DNA of 64,000 nucleotides from Amyelois transitella (Eukaryota; Arthropoda; Insecta; Lepidoptera; Pyralidae). Positions 35,322 through 51,592 of this stretch are shown here, in pieces. The position numbers were made by a program, and so were the translations under genes. The notes under the pieces were generated by a model. It worked only from the letters and a program-made list of their open reading frames with translations, was not told the DNA's origin and made no database searches. Numbering within the stretch: position 1 is the stretch's first letter; every line of letters begins with the position of its first letter. The stretch is from NCBI RefSeq assembly GCF_032362555.1, contig NC_083514.1, forward strand, positions 3,581,001 through 3,645,000. Direction: 5' to 3'.

Positions 35322-38146
35322 ATTTAACAACAAATTTCAGATTGCTAACTTTGTCAAATGGCTTTCCATTTTTCTCACTGATCACTCCTTTGACAATTCG
35401 AATTTTAATTATCTCCAAGGAGATGTGTGATAAATGCGACTATGTACTTTATGGTTTAAATTAGCTTATTTTAACCGACTTTTCGAAGCACTGATTATGT
35501 TCTCAAGCGTTGTGTGGAATTAATATTTTTTGGACACCTCTGTACTAATAGGGTATAGGTATATAATGGGTTTCAATAAAGTAAAGAATATTCTATCACC
35601 ACTTTTCTATCTATTGGATAGGTACAGTTCTTAGTAAATAGTTGCAATATCAATTAAGATGGCAAATTATGAGATATTAACTACTTTAAGATCCATCCTG
35701 CTATGAAAACAGATAATTATTGAAATTTACAGAGGTCACCACAAGTAATAAGAAATTATACTTAACTTCGATTTTTTATATGCTAGTTCATTCAGATTTT
35801 CGTCAATAAAATTTAAATAAAACATATAAATATTGAAAATAATTGTTATATTTCAGCATAAGTACAATTATTTTTGTGAACATTACTCAAAATGAAACAA
35901 TACAAAAATAACAAAACATACGTATTTAAATCTGCCCAATTCTAAAAGCGAATATTTCAGTTACATACTTAGGTTCCTTCTAAATACCTAACGATTGATG
36001 TCTTATCAAATATGTGATTTTAAATAATTCAGAATGATTGAAGATCGTTCTAAATTAATAATAAAACTGGAAAAATATTATACGTAACTAATCATAGTTG
36101 ATACCTAGCGGAGTCTATGTGCAATAAAAGTATAAGATTGTTTATTATAAATATTGTTTTAATAATCTAAAAAATCCAGTTTAACGAGTAATTTACTCTT
36201 TATTCTCTAGAAATTGAAGAACTGGTTTTAAATGGCCAGATTATGGAGTATTATGAAAAACGACTAAAGAACAAAAACAAGTACAAATAGTGCATCAAAT
36301 CAGGCAGTGCATCAGTTAGACCAAGACCTATCGTTAAATTATTACCAATTTATTTAACATCTTATCTTCTTCATACCTTTTGGAAGAAACACAAACAACA
36401 AAAATATATAAGCTGTGTTGGGAAGGTCTCTTCTTCGTTACCTGAATTACTACTCCTGGAGCGTATCGTAGTTATAACCTTTAACGGTAAGAGCAATTGC
36501 GTCAAGTTATAATAAGAGAGAAATAAAGAGTAAATTTTTATAATTATAACAGTCACAGAAACATAAGACTGATTTTTTTAAGGAATTGAAGCACCTAGCA
36601 GTCTTCACGTATGCTTACCAAATCAGTGTTTGATTCTAGTAAGATTAATTATTTATTTTTTTAATTACATAAAATTTGTTCTAATCACAAACTACATCCA
36701 TTTTCATTCAATTCATTTTTTGAAAATAGACAATAATAAAATGTAATGTCATTCACTAAACATAAGGAACAAAGAATTGATCACAATTCATTTTTTATTT
36801 TGGCTCATCATAATCACACGTACAGCTGAACTAATTTGTGAAATAAATAGCACAAAAATGAACCTGTCGTTAGAAAAATATTTTAAAATGACTCAAATTA
36901 CAATATTTTTATCCCACCACCCATGTCTCTACCAACCTTCTTATTATCGCCGAAACATGGGAGGGAGTGCTTTGATCTCGTGTTAGCTTTCCCTTGTCCT
37001 CCGTCTTGTAGTCCCACGGTGGGACAACTGAGACGATTAATGGGACTAGTGGTATAGAATGTATTGGTAATTTACTCAGTATAGTAATTAAAAACAGTTG
37101 GAGTTATCGATAGTAAGTTGAAAAACAGGTATAATAGTCGATATGTATGTATCTATAACATAATAATATAATCAACAGGGTTTGCAATTGAATCGGACAG
37201 GATCATTTATAGGCTCTAAAGATTGGTTTATTCCACATGTTCTTTTCCATTAATGCTTCTGGGAAATTATCTGCGTAAAATCTAATGTAACCGAAAAACA
37301 AATGTAATAATCAATAGTGGAATAAACCTTTGAAAATTTGATCTTCGTTCCCTATTGACCAAGAGAACCAGATCGTCTAAAAACATAATTAAAAACTAAA
37401 ACTATGTCGTCCATTTAATGGAATTTCATTTAATTAATACTAAATTATCTTATAGGCCTGTAATGAAATGGAAAAAAATAATTTAGCAAAAATCGGCGAG
37501 ATAAAGAATAAGAAAATCATTGATTAATAAGGAATTCTTCGCAGTGTGCATTGAAAATAATAAAATTCACAATGGCTGCAATTTAGCATAAGTTGATTGA
37601 AATTTATTTCTAACAAAAATTGTCATATTTTTTATTGTAATATAATCAACTTGGAAAACATCAGCTATTTTTTTTAATCTCTTTCAAGTTAGAAAGAGAG
37701 AATTTTTCTGATGTTTTGTCCGTAAACATGACAAGATAAGCTTTTTGAAGCTTGTGTGAGTGTTTCTCCATAAATGCATACATCAAATCACGCCTCTTCC
37801 CCTGAGGGGTTGACAGAAACTTCATCTTTCCACCTAGTTTCATCCACCTTCATTACTCTCTTCATACGAGTTCGGCGGTTTCAGATACCTTTTGCTTGAG
37901 CGTAGTTAATTTTTCCCTAAGTTGATTATATTTCCATATTATGCCCAATAGCTTATGCGTCAAATTCAAGAGAATACTTTGTTTTCAACTTTTTATTACT
38001 AAAACTCACGAAACATGCCTAATACAACAAGGGTGAACACAGTTCGAGACTTAATCTATATAAACTTACATCTTTCCATTAACAAGCTCATTTCATCATA
38101 CGTACCAATATGATTCCTAGTTGTACTCACACATGACAAGTATTCG
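35322..38146. other. Intergenic region upstream of the unrecognised gene and downstream of Su(z)12
   Basis: AT-rich with no supported gene. It should contain the promoter of the unrecognised gene near 35322 and the Su(z)12 3'UTR near 38146. A LINE-tail fragment lies at 37777-37900. Confidence 0.5.
37777..37900 (-). repeat. LINE 3' fragment
   Basis: ACATCAAATCACGCCTCTTC, then TTCATCCACCTTCATTACTC and GAGTTCGGCGG, matching the LINE tail at 28916-29060 with many changes. Confidence 0.55.
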
Positions 38147-43184
<5,038 letters not shown>

Positions 43185-43736
43185 TTCAAGAGTTTTTAGT
43201 AATAAATTATTGGTGAAATGAAACCGCCAAGATCATCAGTTCGTTGACATGACAGCGTCACTGCGTCAGGTCAATGGCCATAGATCTCCCATAGATACAG
43301 AATTACCGTAGGCAATCGAGTATTTGTATGGGAAATATTAATAATGACGGCTAGATAGATAGATAGAATTTCATATTTTATTAATAATTTTGTTACAAAT
43401 TAAGTATCGGTTACATTTTTCAAAAGATGAAATCGTTCCTGCCGCGTTTACGCACATTTGGCCATCAATCAATGCAGCATTTCTAAAGTTTAAACAAAAT
43501 GTCAGATTTTTGTCAACGTCAATGTCTGTCACTCGTGTAACATCACTCTCTTACAACAATCAAAGTCAAAGTAATGCAAAAGCAGAGGAAGGATAGAAAT
43601 AATGAAAAACTTAGCTCAGCAGAAATTTAATTTACACTTGCAAAGTTAGATTAAAAAGCCTATATTTATTATTATTATTGGCATTCCAAGCTTTTTAAAA
43701 TAATTCAAATATGTTTCTCTACCTGCAAACAACACA
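43185..43736. promoter_or_regulatory. Divergent promoter region of Su(z)12 and the JmjC gene
   Basis: 552 bp between opposite start codons. It contains 5'UTRs and probably a bidirectional promoter. No motif is strong enough to name; a short run of TAGATAGATAGA is at about 43351-43362. Confidence 0.5.
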
Positions 43737-46286
43737 ATGCAAAAGCTGACAAAAGAAAAGAGAAGGTTAAATAGAAGAATACGAAACATTCAAAGAAGTG
43801 CAATAGAAAGAGGCTTAGACAAAGAATTGTTAAAACATTATAATTACATCTGTAATTATGATCACGAAGCTGCTGCTTTGAAGGGTTCAAATAGGAAGTT
43901 AATACTGATATCAGTCACATTATTTATCTTATTAGTTATTAGTGGCATTGCAGTGAATACTATTTTAAGCTCTAGATGTGTGTTACCTAGTAATTATTTG
44001 GTGTGGGAGGCGACGCGGCCTCTCGCCGATTGTGTCTATTGCGAGAATGTTACGAAACCTATTATTCTACAGAACGTCACGCGGCGGAATTTCGCTGTAA
44101 GAACTTTTAATTATTACTTTCAATTTTACTTTGTTGCTGTAGTCTTTAATTTTGGAATAATAAATATGACGTATGTTTTTATTTACATTTGCATATATTA
44201 TAAAAGTGTTATCAACATGGATGTGGAATAGCCATTATAGGATGCCAATATTCTTTTTCAGAGTTTTGCATATTCATCAAAACCCATAATAGTAAAAAAT
44301 GCAATAAAACATTGGAAGGCAGCTAAGGAGTTAAATTTTAACACATTTAAACAACTATATCAGCAAACAGTGGGCAGTTACGAAAGCCTTGAAGAAGGGT
44401 GCCAATTCCTTAACTTTAAAACTGATCTTTTTACCTTGAAAGAAGTGTTTGAGATGCCAGAAGCTAGGATAAGAAATGATCCCGGAGAAAAGCCGTGGTA
44501 TGTGGGGTGGTAAGTATTCATTATCTTCATGGAATAGTCAGTGTTAATAAAAAAAAAAATTGTAACTATATAGAGAACAGAACCCATATTCATACAAACC
44601 AAAACCACAGAGGGATCAAGTTTATCTTCTAGTGATTTAATAATCCAAAAATTGTAGTGGTAGACAATGTATTATTGTTTTAAACTTTTCTTCCCCTTGG
44701 CTTTATTTATTATTTTAAACTTCTGCCCACAGCCTAAGATTGTGTGCAAAATTTCCAGGGGTAATTGCCATCCAGATATTTTATCAAGAGTGAGACAGTA
44801 TTATAGTGTGCCAGAGTTTCTTCCCCAAGATGCAGAGTTTCCCGCTACAGAAAACATATTTTTTGGATATGAAATGGGAGCTGTTATGCATGTAAATATA
44901 ATTTGTTACTTTCATAAGATACCTACATATAAATATATAAATTATTTCTTGCATTGAGTGTACATACATACATACATATAATCACGTCTATATCCCTTGT
45001 GGGGTAGACAGAGCCAACAGTCCTGAGCGGACTGATAGGCCACGTTCAGCTATTTGGCTTTAAGATAGAATTGAGATTCGAATAGTGACAAGTTGCTAGC
45101 CTATCGCCTAAAAAAAAGAATCTCAAGTTTGTAAGCCTATCCCTTAGTCGCCTTTTACGACATCCATGGGAAAGAGATGGAGTGGTCCTATTCTTTTTTG
45201 TATTGGTGCCGGGAACCACACGGCACGAGTGTAACGGGTAGTAATAATACTTAATTACTTTTTTTATAAGCGACCAGTCCCTGATTACAACTTCAGTACT
45301 TTGGAGTCTCCTTCTATAAATAGTAATGAACAAGGGAAAGGTGAAAGTTGAGGCATAAAAAGTATTTTTCCTTCTGAAAATGCATTACATTTGTTTTAGA
45401 GAAATTAAATTTATTTGTCATAATGCTTAGTATCTCCATTAATTATTGTTTTTCAGTTGGACTATATCCCAAGACTGATGTGGCAGGGCCAAGTGAGAGG
45501 GAACAAAACATGGTCTGTTGCACCTGTGCCTGAGTGTGATCATATTTGCCATAAATTTGAGTATTATGTTGAACCTGGTGATGTAGGTAAGTTTCTGTCT
45601 ATTTCTGTCTATATTTTTGGATCAGGCCTATTCAGGACATATCAACATATCTTATTTGGCTATAGTCCTAATGTATGCTAAAGGAGCCCGAGGTGCGGCC
45701 ATGAGCACAATTCTGGATAGGACAGTTCAGTTGTTTTCACAAAACCTAACAGCTCTACAATATTAACAGGGAAATCTTACCTATATTGGGTAGAATTAAA
45801 AAAAAAGTTCTCAAAAATATGAAGGTTATTCTGACAAAACTAGATAATTACTCTTTTTAATTTGAAATGCCGTGTGGTTCCTGGCACCAATACAAAATAG
45901 AATAGGACCACTCCATCTCTTAAAAGTCGTAAAAGGCGACTTAAGGATAGGCTTACAAATATGGGATCCTTTTTTAGGCGATGGGCTAGCAACCTGTCAC
46001 TATTTGAATCTCAATTCTATCATTAAGCCAAATAGCTGAACATGGCAATTCAGTATTTTCAAGACTGTTGGCTCTGTCTACCCCGCAAGGGGTATAGACG
46101 TGACTATATGTATGTATGCATGTTTAATTTAAAATCTTAGTTCAAGATGTTAAATGGTTTCACTGTTTATGATTTTGTTCATAAAAATGTTTCATTTCAG
46201 TTTTGCTGGATACTCGTATTTGGTACCACGCGACAAGCATTCCTAAGGGTCAGTTCTCACTGACCGTGCAATCTGAATACGGATGA
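43737..46286 (+). CDS. Membrane-anchored JmjC/cupin-type Fe(II)/2-oxoglutarate oxygenase
   Basis: Exons: 43737-44096, 44262-44509, 44759-44891, 45457-45586, 46201-46286; 957 bp, 318 residues. A short basic N-terminus is followed by one transmembrane segment (about 54-77, KLILISVTLFILLVISGIAV), then a domain with N-glycosylation sequons (ENVT, QNVT), which suggests a type II protein with a lumenal or extracellular domain. The cupin/JmjC fold shows KPIIVKNAIKHWKA, KPWYVGWGNC, an HxD pair (H247-L-D249, split across exons 3 and 4), GNKTW (K264, likely co-substrate ligand) and a distal histidine in DTRIWYHAT (H300). The metal triad is therefore intact and the enzyme is probably active. The substrate is unknown. 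The third exon starts at 44759, where the acceptor keeps GNCHPD in frame. ER-lumenal JMJD8 is a possible distant relative. Confidence 0.85.
44961..45226 (-). repeat. Element B, full length, antisense
   Basis: Runs from the TACATACATACATA tail to GGGAACCACACGGCAC. GAGTGTA at about 44956-44962 and 45227-45233 is the likely target duplication. It lies in the JmjC intron 44892-45456. Confidence 0.85.
45869..46122 (+). repeat. Element B, full length, sense
   Basis: Starts GCCGTGTGGTTCCTGGCACC and ends in ATGT repeats. It is flanked by TTTAATTTGAAAT (45856-45868) and TTTAATTTAAAAT (46123-46135), a 13-bp target duplication with one mismatch. With the copy at 44961 it forms an inverted pair around the JmjC exon 45457-45586. 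Confidence 0.87.
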
Positions 46287-46487
46287 ACTTACTTTTATAA
46301 AGCTTTCTAAGTACAAAATATTTTTACATATCGAGATGCCAAATTTTACTATATCTTCTTTATTTATATAAGCTATTTATTCCTTTTTACACTTGAAATG
46401 TGCCATTACATGTAGTGCAACTACTAAGCTTTAAATTATTGCAATATTTTTTATTATAATATTTATTTCTTATGAAATGGTTTCTGG

Positions 46488-46493
46488 AATAAA
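46488..46493 (+). terminator. Poly(A) signal of the JmjC gene
   Basis: AATAAA 202 bp after the stop codon, the first good signal. Confidence 0.55.
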
Positions 46494-46552
46494 CTTTTTA
46501 AAATTTAAACAGGGTTTTTTTTAAATAAAACCAAAAAAATTGTTTAAAACAT

Positions 46553-46558
46553 TTTATT
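46553..46558 (-). terminator. Candidate poly(A) signal of UBFD1
   Basis: AATAAA on the minus strand (TTTATT on the plus), about 1.15 kb past the UBFD1 stop and only 60 bp from the opposing JmjC signal. Confidence 0.4.
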
Positions 46559-47702
46559 TTCTAGTTCCTAGATCGAAAATATTCAGTGAAGGATTGGCGT
46601 CAATACCAACTTGCATAATTTAAATACATCATATAATTTAAAACCGCTACAATCGTCACAAATTACACTATACATCAATATAAATGTTAGACAGTCAATT
46701 TCGGCAGGGTGATTCTGTCCAATCCTTCACTCAAGTGACCTGTATTGTAAAGTTCACATAAAGAGATCAGATGTGATACTTGTAGGGGCAATAAGCTCAT
46801 GCAGAGTCTTGAAATACAACTTCAGAATGGAATTTGCTGCAGAGTGTACATTTCACAACAATTATAAAATAAGTGATGCACTTTTGGGAACTATTGCAAG
46901 GAAGTTGATTCCATAAAAGCAGGTCTTCTCCCTTTTTCTTTATCTGAGATTGACCAAATAGAGTGTGATAGTTGTCAACACTAATGAATAACCCAGGTAG
47001 TTAAAAATACCCCCAGGTTATCAAAATTAGGCTCCTCGAAATAGATTCTAAAAGTGGCACTATCTAATATTAAAATAATTATACCTTACATGAAGGTCAT
47101 AAACATGTACCAAAAACTTATTTCTCAAAACTATTGTGTAATGAAAATTCTGCATTAATCCTCAATCCTGGTTAACTAGCAATGTACAGCTCACTGAACC
47201 CAAATGCGCGAAATGCAAACTTACAATAACAATAAATAATTTTATATTTGACCAGATTGATGCCAGCTTTAAATGGACAATTTTAATTGACACATGGCAA
47301 AGTGTTATCACAAAAGAAATGGTACTGTTACATTGTACCTGTAAGAAATGGACATCGATATTAAAAAAAAATGTATTGCAACTACCCAGAAGCTCGAAGG
47401 AAGGTTTTGGCGCAGGGCAAACACACCCTTAGATTCACATAAGAGTTCTTCATAATCAAGCTAAACTAAGCATTATGGCGCATTCGTAAAGCTTAATTTA
47501 GCGTAACGCGACGTTGGTACTTTCATGTATGATCTAAGAGTTTTGTATGCCCAGAAAGACTGATTTGAAAAGTTACGATTTTTATTTGAAATATATTAAG
47601 ATGGCAATTTTAAACATTAAGAATTTTCGAATATTTTGCGACATCAGATTGCGCCTAAACCTACAGGAAGGTAGATATAGCAATGAGACTGACACGAAGC
47701 AT

Positions 47703-50700
47703 TTAGAAGAACTGCCAGACGCCAAGAACGGCGTCCTTGATGGCTTCTATGTACTGAGCCGGCACCCAGTACACCCAATACCTGGAAGCCTCTGTTGGGC
47801 CCAGTTGTAGACCCTGGAAACAAAATAGGTACAATATTGTAAACAACTTATTACAAATAAAACCATCCTCACTCTATAAGCTAAGAGGACCTAAAAGCAT
47901 AATGGCGGAGGGTGATTGGGTACACGCCAAGATGAGGAAGCAAAGAAAAAAAAGTGCTTGAATAAAAACGAAAAAAAATAATGTTACTCCTGAAGGCTGT
48001 GCTGTGCCCTATAACATCGAAACCCCAAATAATATTATAAATGCGATTTTTTAATTTTTTTCGCAGTAATTGTTAAATTTGTTACTTTTTCTCTTCACGC
48101 GTTATCTACTAAACCAATCTTCTTGAAATTATGCATATTATATAGCTCAACAGTCCGGAGGACAGTATTCTTTTAAAGGTGGCGCTTAATTCGCGCGTGT
48201 ATGTGGGGCTAAATTCGATCGGGCGAATCTGCAGGTAAAAGCTAGTTGATTATATGTACATATAAGAGTTGAGACGTAGGGGAAGTAAGTTCTTTCTACT
48301 AAGATTTGAACTGTGATGATGATAAAAGTTATCTAGTCAATACTTACCATAATATGATATTCTTCATGACCTTTTATTGGCTCTGAAGTGATACCTGTAG
48401 GAAAATTCATAGATGTTAGTTTGTTTGTTAACTCTTTATTGCACATAAAAATAAATACAACAAATTAAAAAACAGTCATTAGACTTATCCTAATCGTAAG
48501 TATGAATAAATATTTTGTTTAGTCACCACAATACATATTTTGGTTTTTCATAGTCGTACAGTTCACATAATTTTAGGCAGTGTTAAAAAAGTCAAAGTAA
48601 CTTCATTGCTATTTCAAAATATACAAATGCATTTGATTTGTTACTTTCCATTTACACAATAGTTTTAATGATGCAGAAACACATTTTATTTACCACAGGC
48701 AAAGCAGGAAGACATGGTGGGCTGCTATTACTTGATATAGATATAAACTTACTTTTTATGGATGTCATGGCGAGCTTCTCCGTGCGTTCCTTAGTGCCCA
48801 GCCACAGTTGGTCTTGCTCAGGTTTGAATGTGAGCCTGACTTTCCCGCCATGCTTATTTAACATCCCACACAGTGGTATCGGGGGCAGTGGTTCCTATAA
48901 AGCAGTCTTTGTTAAACTAGGTATGTACATTTGATAGACTCTGGTGTAATAAACTACAAACAGAGCTGGGGGTAGACAGAGCTAATAGTCTTGAAAACAC
49001 TGAAAGGCTAATTTCAGCTGTATGACTTTATGATGGAATTGAAATTCAAATAGTGCCAGGTTACTAGCCCATTGCTTCCAAGAGTAATATATTTTTTACA
49101 TAAATAATCACTGAAAGGCCAATTTCAGCTGTATGACTTTATGATGGAATTGAGATTCAAATAGTGCCAGGTTACTAGCCCATTGCTTCCAAGAGTAATA
49201 TATTTTTTACATAAATAAAGTTGTAAAATAAATCGTGTGAAAAAGGGGATCCTAGTGGTGGGATCAGCCCTCTACTCTTCTTCTTCTTTCAGGTATATAT
49301 CTCGGTTACATCCTCGCATCTCAGAAGAGCCCAGGATATATATTTTGACTAGTTTTAACAAGAAGCGATTCCTGTCTGACCTCTGCATCCTTTGCAGGGA
49401 AACTTAGAGGAATTTGCCTGTTCAGTTGGTTACATTTTAGGAGACCCAATAAAAAGATAGAGTGGTCCTGTTCTAAAGGGAACCAAGGTAGGACCACATG
49501 GCACGAGCCCAGCCCTGTTATTGCCTCAATGAAATATTTGTAAGGCTTGAAACTGTTCCAGGTGCTGCATACAAAAGGAATAGTCTAAATAGAGAATCCC
49601 ATAAAAGAGAGACCCATAGAGAAAAGCAAGGTTTGTGTTAAATGGTCAGGAATTTATGAAACATGTTAATTATTGTAGATTAGACTATAGTAATTTATCA
49701 AAGCTTACACTATAAGACTTTAATAACAAATGTATGCTAATGTTAATTTGGCATTACAGTATGGGAACATAAATAAAATGATTAATAGCTATAATAAAGC
49801 ATCATTAGTTTAAATACTGGCAATAAAATATTATGTGCCAACCTTAACTCCCTTGATTCCTGGCATGACATCAGGAGGGATGCCCTTATCCAGAACTTTC
49901 CTGTGAATTTTCTGCATGCACAGCGGCTCCTTACTTGACTGGCTACAGGCTTTTTCTTCTAATACTTCCTGAAATAGACATGTGTTTATTATGATATTAT
50001 AACTTCACTATAATATTAGAATATTATTTAGCACGCTTGGATTTCAGTAGAATACAATGTCATTATTGAAAATTTATAAATTTCTAATAGTCGGTATGTA
50101 GACCATTTGACAAATGGAATACCTACTAGTTCACTAGTTTATTTTTTTAATTTTAATTAACCAATACTTTTTTAGCAACAAAAAGTTGTAGTTTCTGGCT
50201 GTAAGGTTGACAGAGGTTACATCTTCATGTATGTAATTCATTATTCGTCTTCATGTATATATATATTGCATACAAACAAATCTTACCTTAGGTGCACTCT
50301 TCATAGCAAGAATATCATCCATTTTTGAGCCAACCAACATAACTTTTCCACCTTTCACAACTCCAGCTTGTCTTAGTGTGACATTATCTTTTGCCATGCC
50401 CTTGATTATGAGTTTCTGAGCTGACTGCGGCACCCCACATATTCTTTCCAAATGAGCTTTTAAATCTAACACTGTCGCGTCGTAAGCAAACGTAATGTCA
50501 TGTTTTGTCTTGTTAAAAACTACAGTAAATTCGATCTGTTCTGGAATTTCATACACTTCAGACTCTTCTGCAAGCTCCGAGGTGCACGCGACGCTTGCGG
50601 GAGCCTCCATGTGCGATTTCTCACTGTCCACATTTGGTTTGTTGTCCGTCGCAGTCTTCGATGTTCCATTGGATATTAATGAATTTGGATCCCGGTTTTC

Positions 50701-50865
50701 AGTTGAATCCCCCTTTTCGGAAGCTAATAAACATACATTAAAACATGAGTAAGCACAATTTCTAGAACAAAAGGTTTCACTTTGTACAGGCACAACGACT
50801 CCAAATAAATATTTTGACAGTAATTTATGAATCATAGGCACTATTATCTTACCAATATATTCCAT
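47703..50865 (-). CDS. Ubfd1: UBFD1, ubiquitin-like domain protein
   Basis: Exons, 5' to 3': 50865-50853, 50723-50287, 49968-49843, 48894-48753, 48394-48348, 47813-47703; 876 bp, 291 residues, phases consistent. After a 65-residue acidic, disordered N-terminus comes a ubiquitin-like domain (about 68-140: IEFTVVFNKTKHDITFAYDA; LIIKGMAKDN), then the UBFD1-specific C-terminal region with KHGGKVRLTFKPEQDQLWLG, TKERTEKLAM, EPIKGHEEYH, LQLGPTEASRYWVYWVPAQY and a terminal VWQFF. The vertebrate protein is a poorly understood ubiquitin-like factor linked to NF-kB and polyubiquitin binding. The 13-bp first exon encodes only MEYI plus one base. It is divergent with FBF1. Confidence 0.95.
48030..48245 (+). 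repeat. Old interspersed repeat
   Basis: From ATAATATTATAAATGCGATT to CGAATCTGCAGGTAAAAGCT, resembling the element at 6200-6480. It lies in the UBFD1 intron 47814-48347. Confidence 0.5.
48965..49210 (-). repeat. Element B fragment, tandemly duplicated
   Basis: A diverged antisense element B piece. A 112-bp unit starting ACTGAAAGGC at 48999 repeats at 49111 with about two differences, including the AT-rich flank TAATATATTTTTTACATAAA. It lies in the UBFD1 intron 48895-49842. Confidence 0.75.
49275..49460 (-). repeat. Element A SINE, antisense 3' part
   Basis: TCTCGGTTACATCCTCGCAT, GAAGCGATTCCTGTCTGACC and TTTGCAGGGAAACTTAGAGG match the SINE body and tail in reverse. An element B 5' remnant (AGAGTGGTCCTGTTC, then GGACCACATGGCACGA) follows at about 49455-49507. 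Confidence 0.55.
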
Positions 50866-51592
50866 AATTTAACTCGAATTATTATTGTAAAATGAAAAAC
50901 AATATAAACACTATATTGTTTTGAAAAAATAATTAAAATACAGCCGATAGGCTGACGTGAAGCAACAAATTTTACACAGACAAAAAAATTGTAAAGAAAA
51001 ATAGGTAGGATGACAGCAAATGACATGTCATATTGACAGTAAACGTTTAGAACTCATATCTTGGTACTACGTATGTACCATGGTTCGACAGTGTACTATT
51101 ATGTAGGTACTTAGTATTATATGAATGCTCACGGCTAAAGCCGGATTTACATTACGAAATTAGTGGCTTGAAATTAGTTTGATAAAAATAATTTGACCAA
51201 TTATTTCACGTGTAAACGTTTTGTTTTACAATTCATGCATTACTTTTGTGAAAATAGAGTAGTTTCGTGCTATGCGCATATTTTTTGTAAAACAAATGTC
51301 ATGCAACTAATATAAATATATATAGGATGATGTCATATCTAGGTATGGATTTCTGATGACGTCTTAACGTAGTATATACGTAACATCAGCCTAAAATATT
51401 GTTTTCTATTTGTCAGGAGCAAAGCTTTGTCTAGATACCTACATGTTTCAGAACGACAATTTAAAAAAGATTCGTCCGTTTCCATGGCGCTAAATTTGTA
51501 AACAAAACAAGATAAACTGAAAATTAATTTATATAATTAATATTAACATACCTAGGTATAAATAGGAAAGATTATTATTCACTTTAGCAGAC
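50866..51592. promoter_or_regulatory. Divergent promoter region of UBFD1 and FBF1
   Basis: 727 bp between opposite start codons, AT-rich, with 5'UTRs on both sides. No specific regulatory motif can be defended. Confidence 0.5.

Larger units (their letters stand above)
46287..47702. other. Convergent 3' region between the JmjC gene and UBFD1
   Basis: Mostly the presumed 1.15-kb UBFD1 3'UTR on the minus strand plus about 200 bp of JmjC 3'UTR. No gene or dated repeat is seen. Confidence 0.5.

Noticed and set aside
45046-45333. Open frame encoding a [20 protein letters not shown]-like peptide
   Set aside because: The frame lies within element B and recurs in unrelated introns, so it is not a gene.
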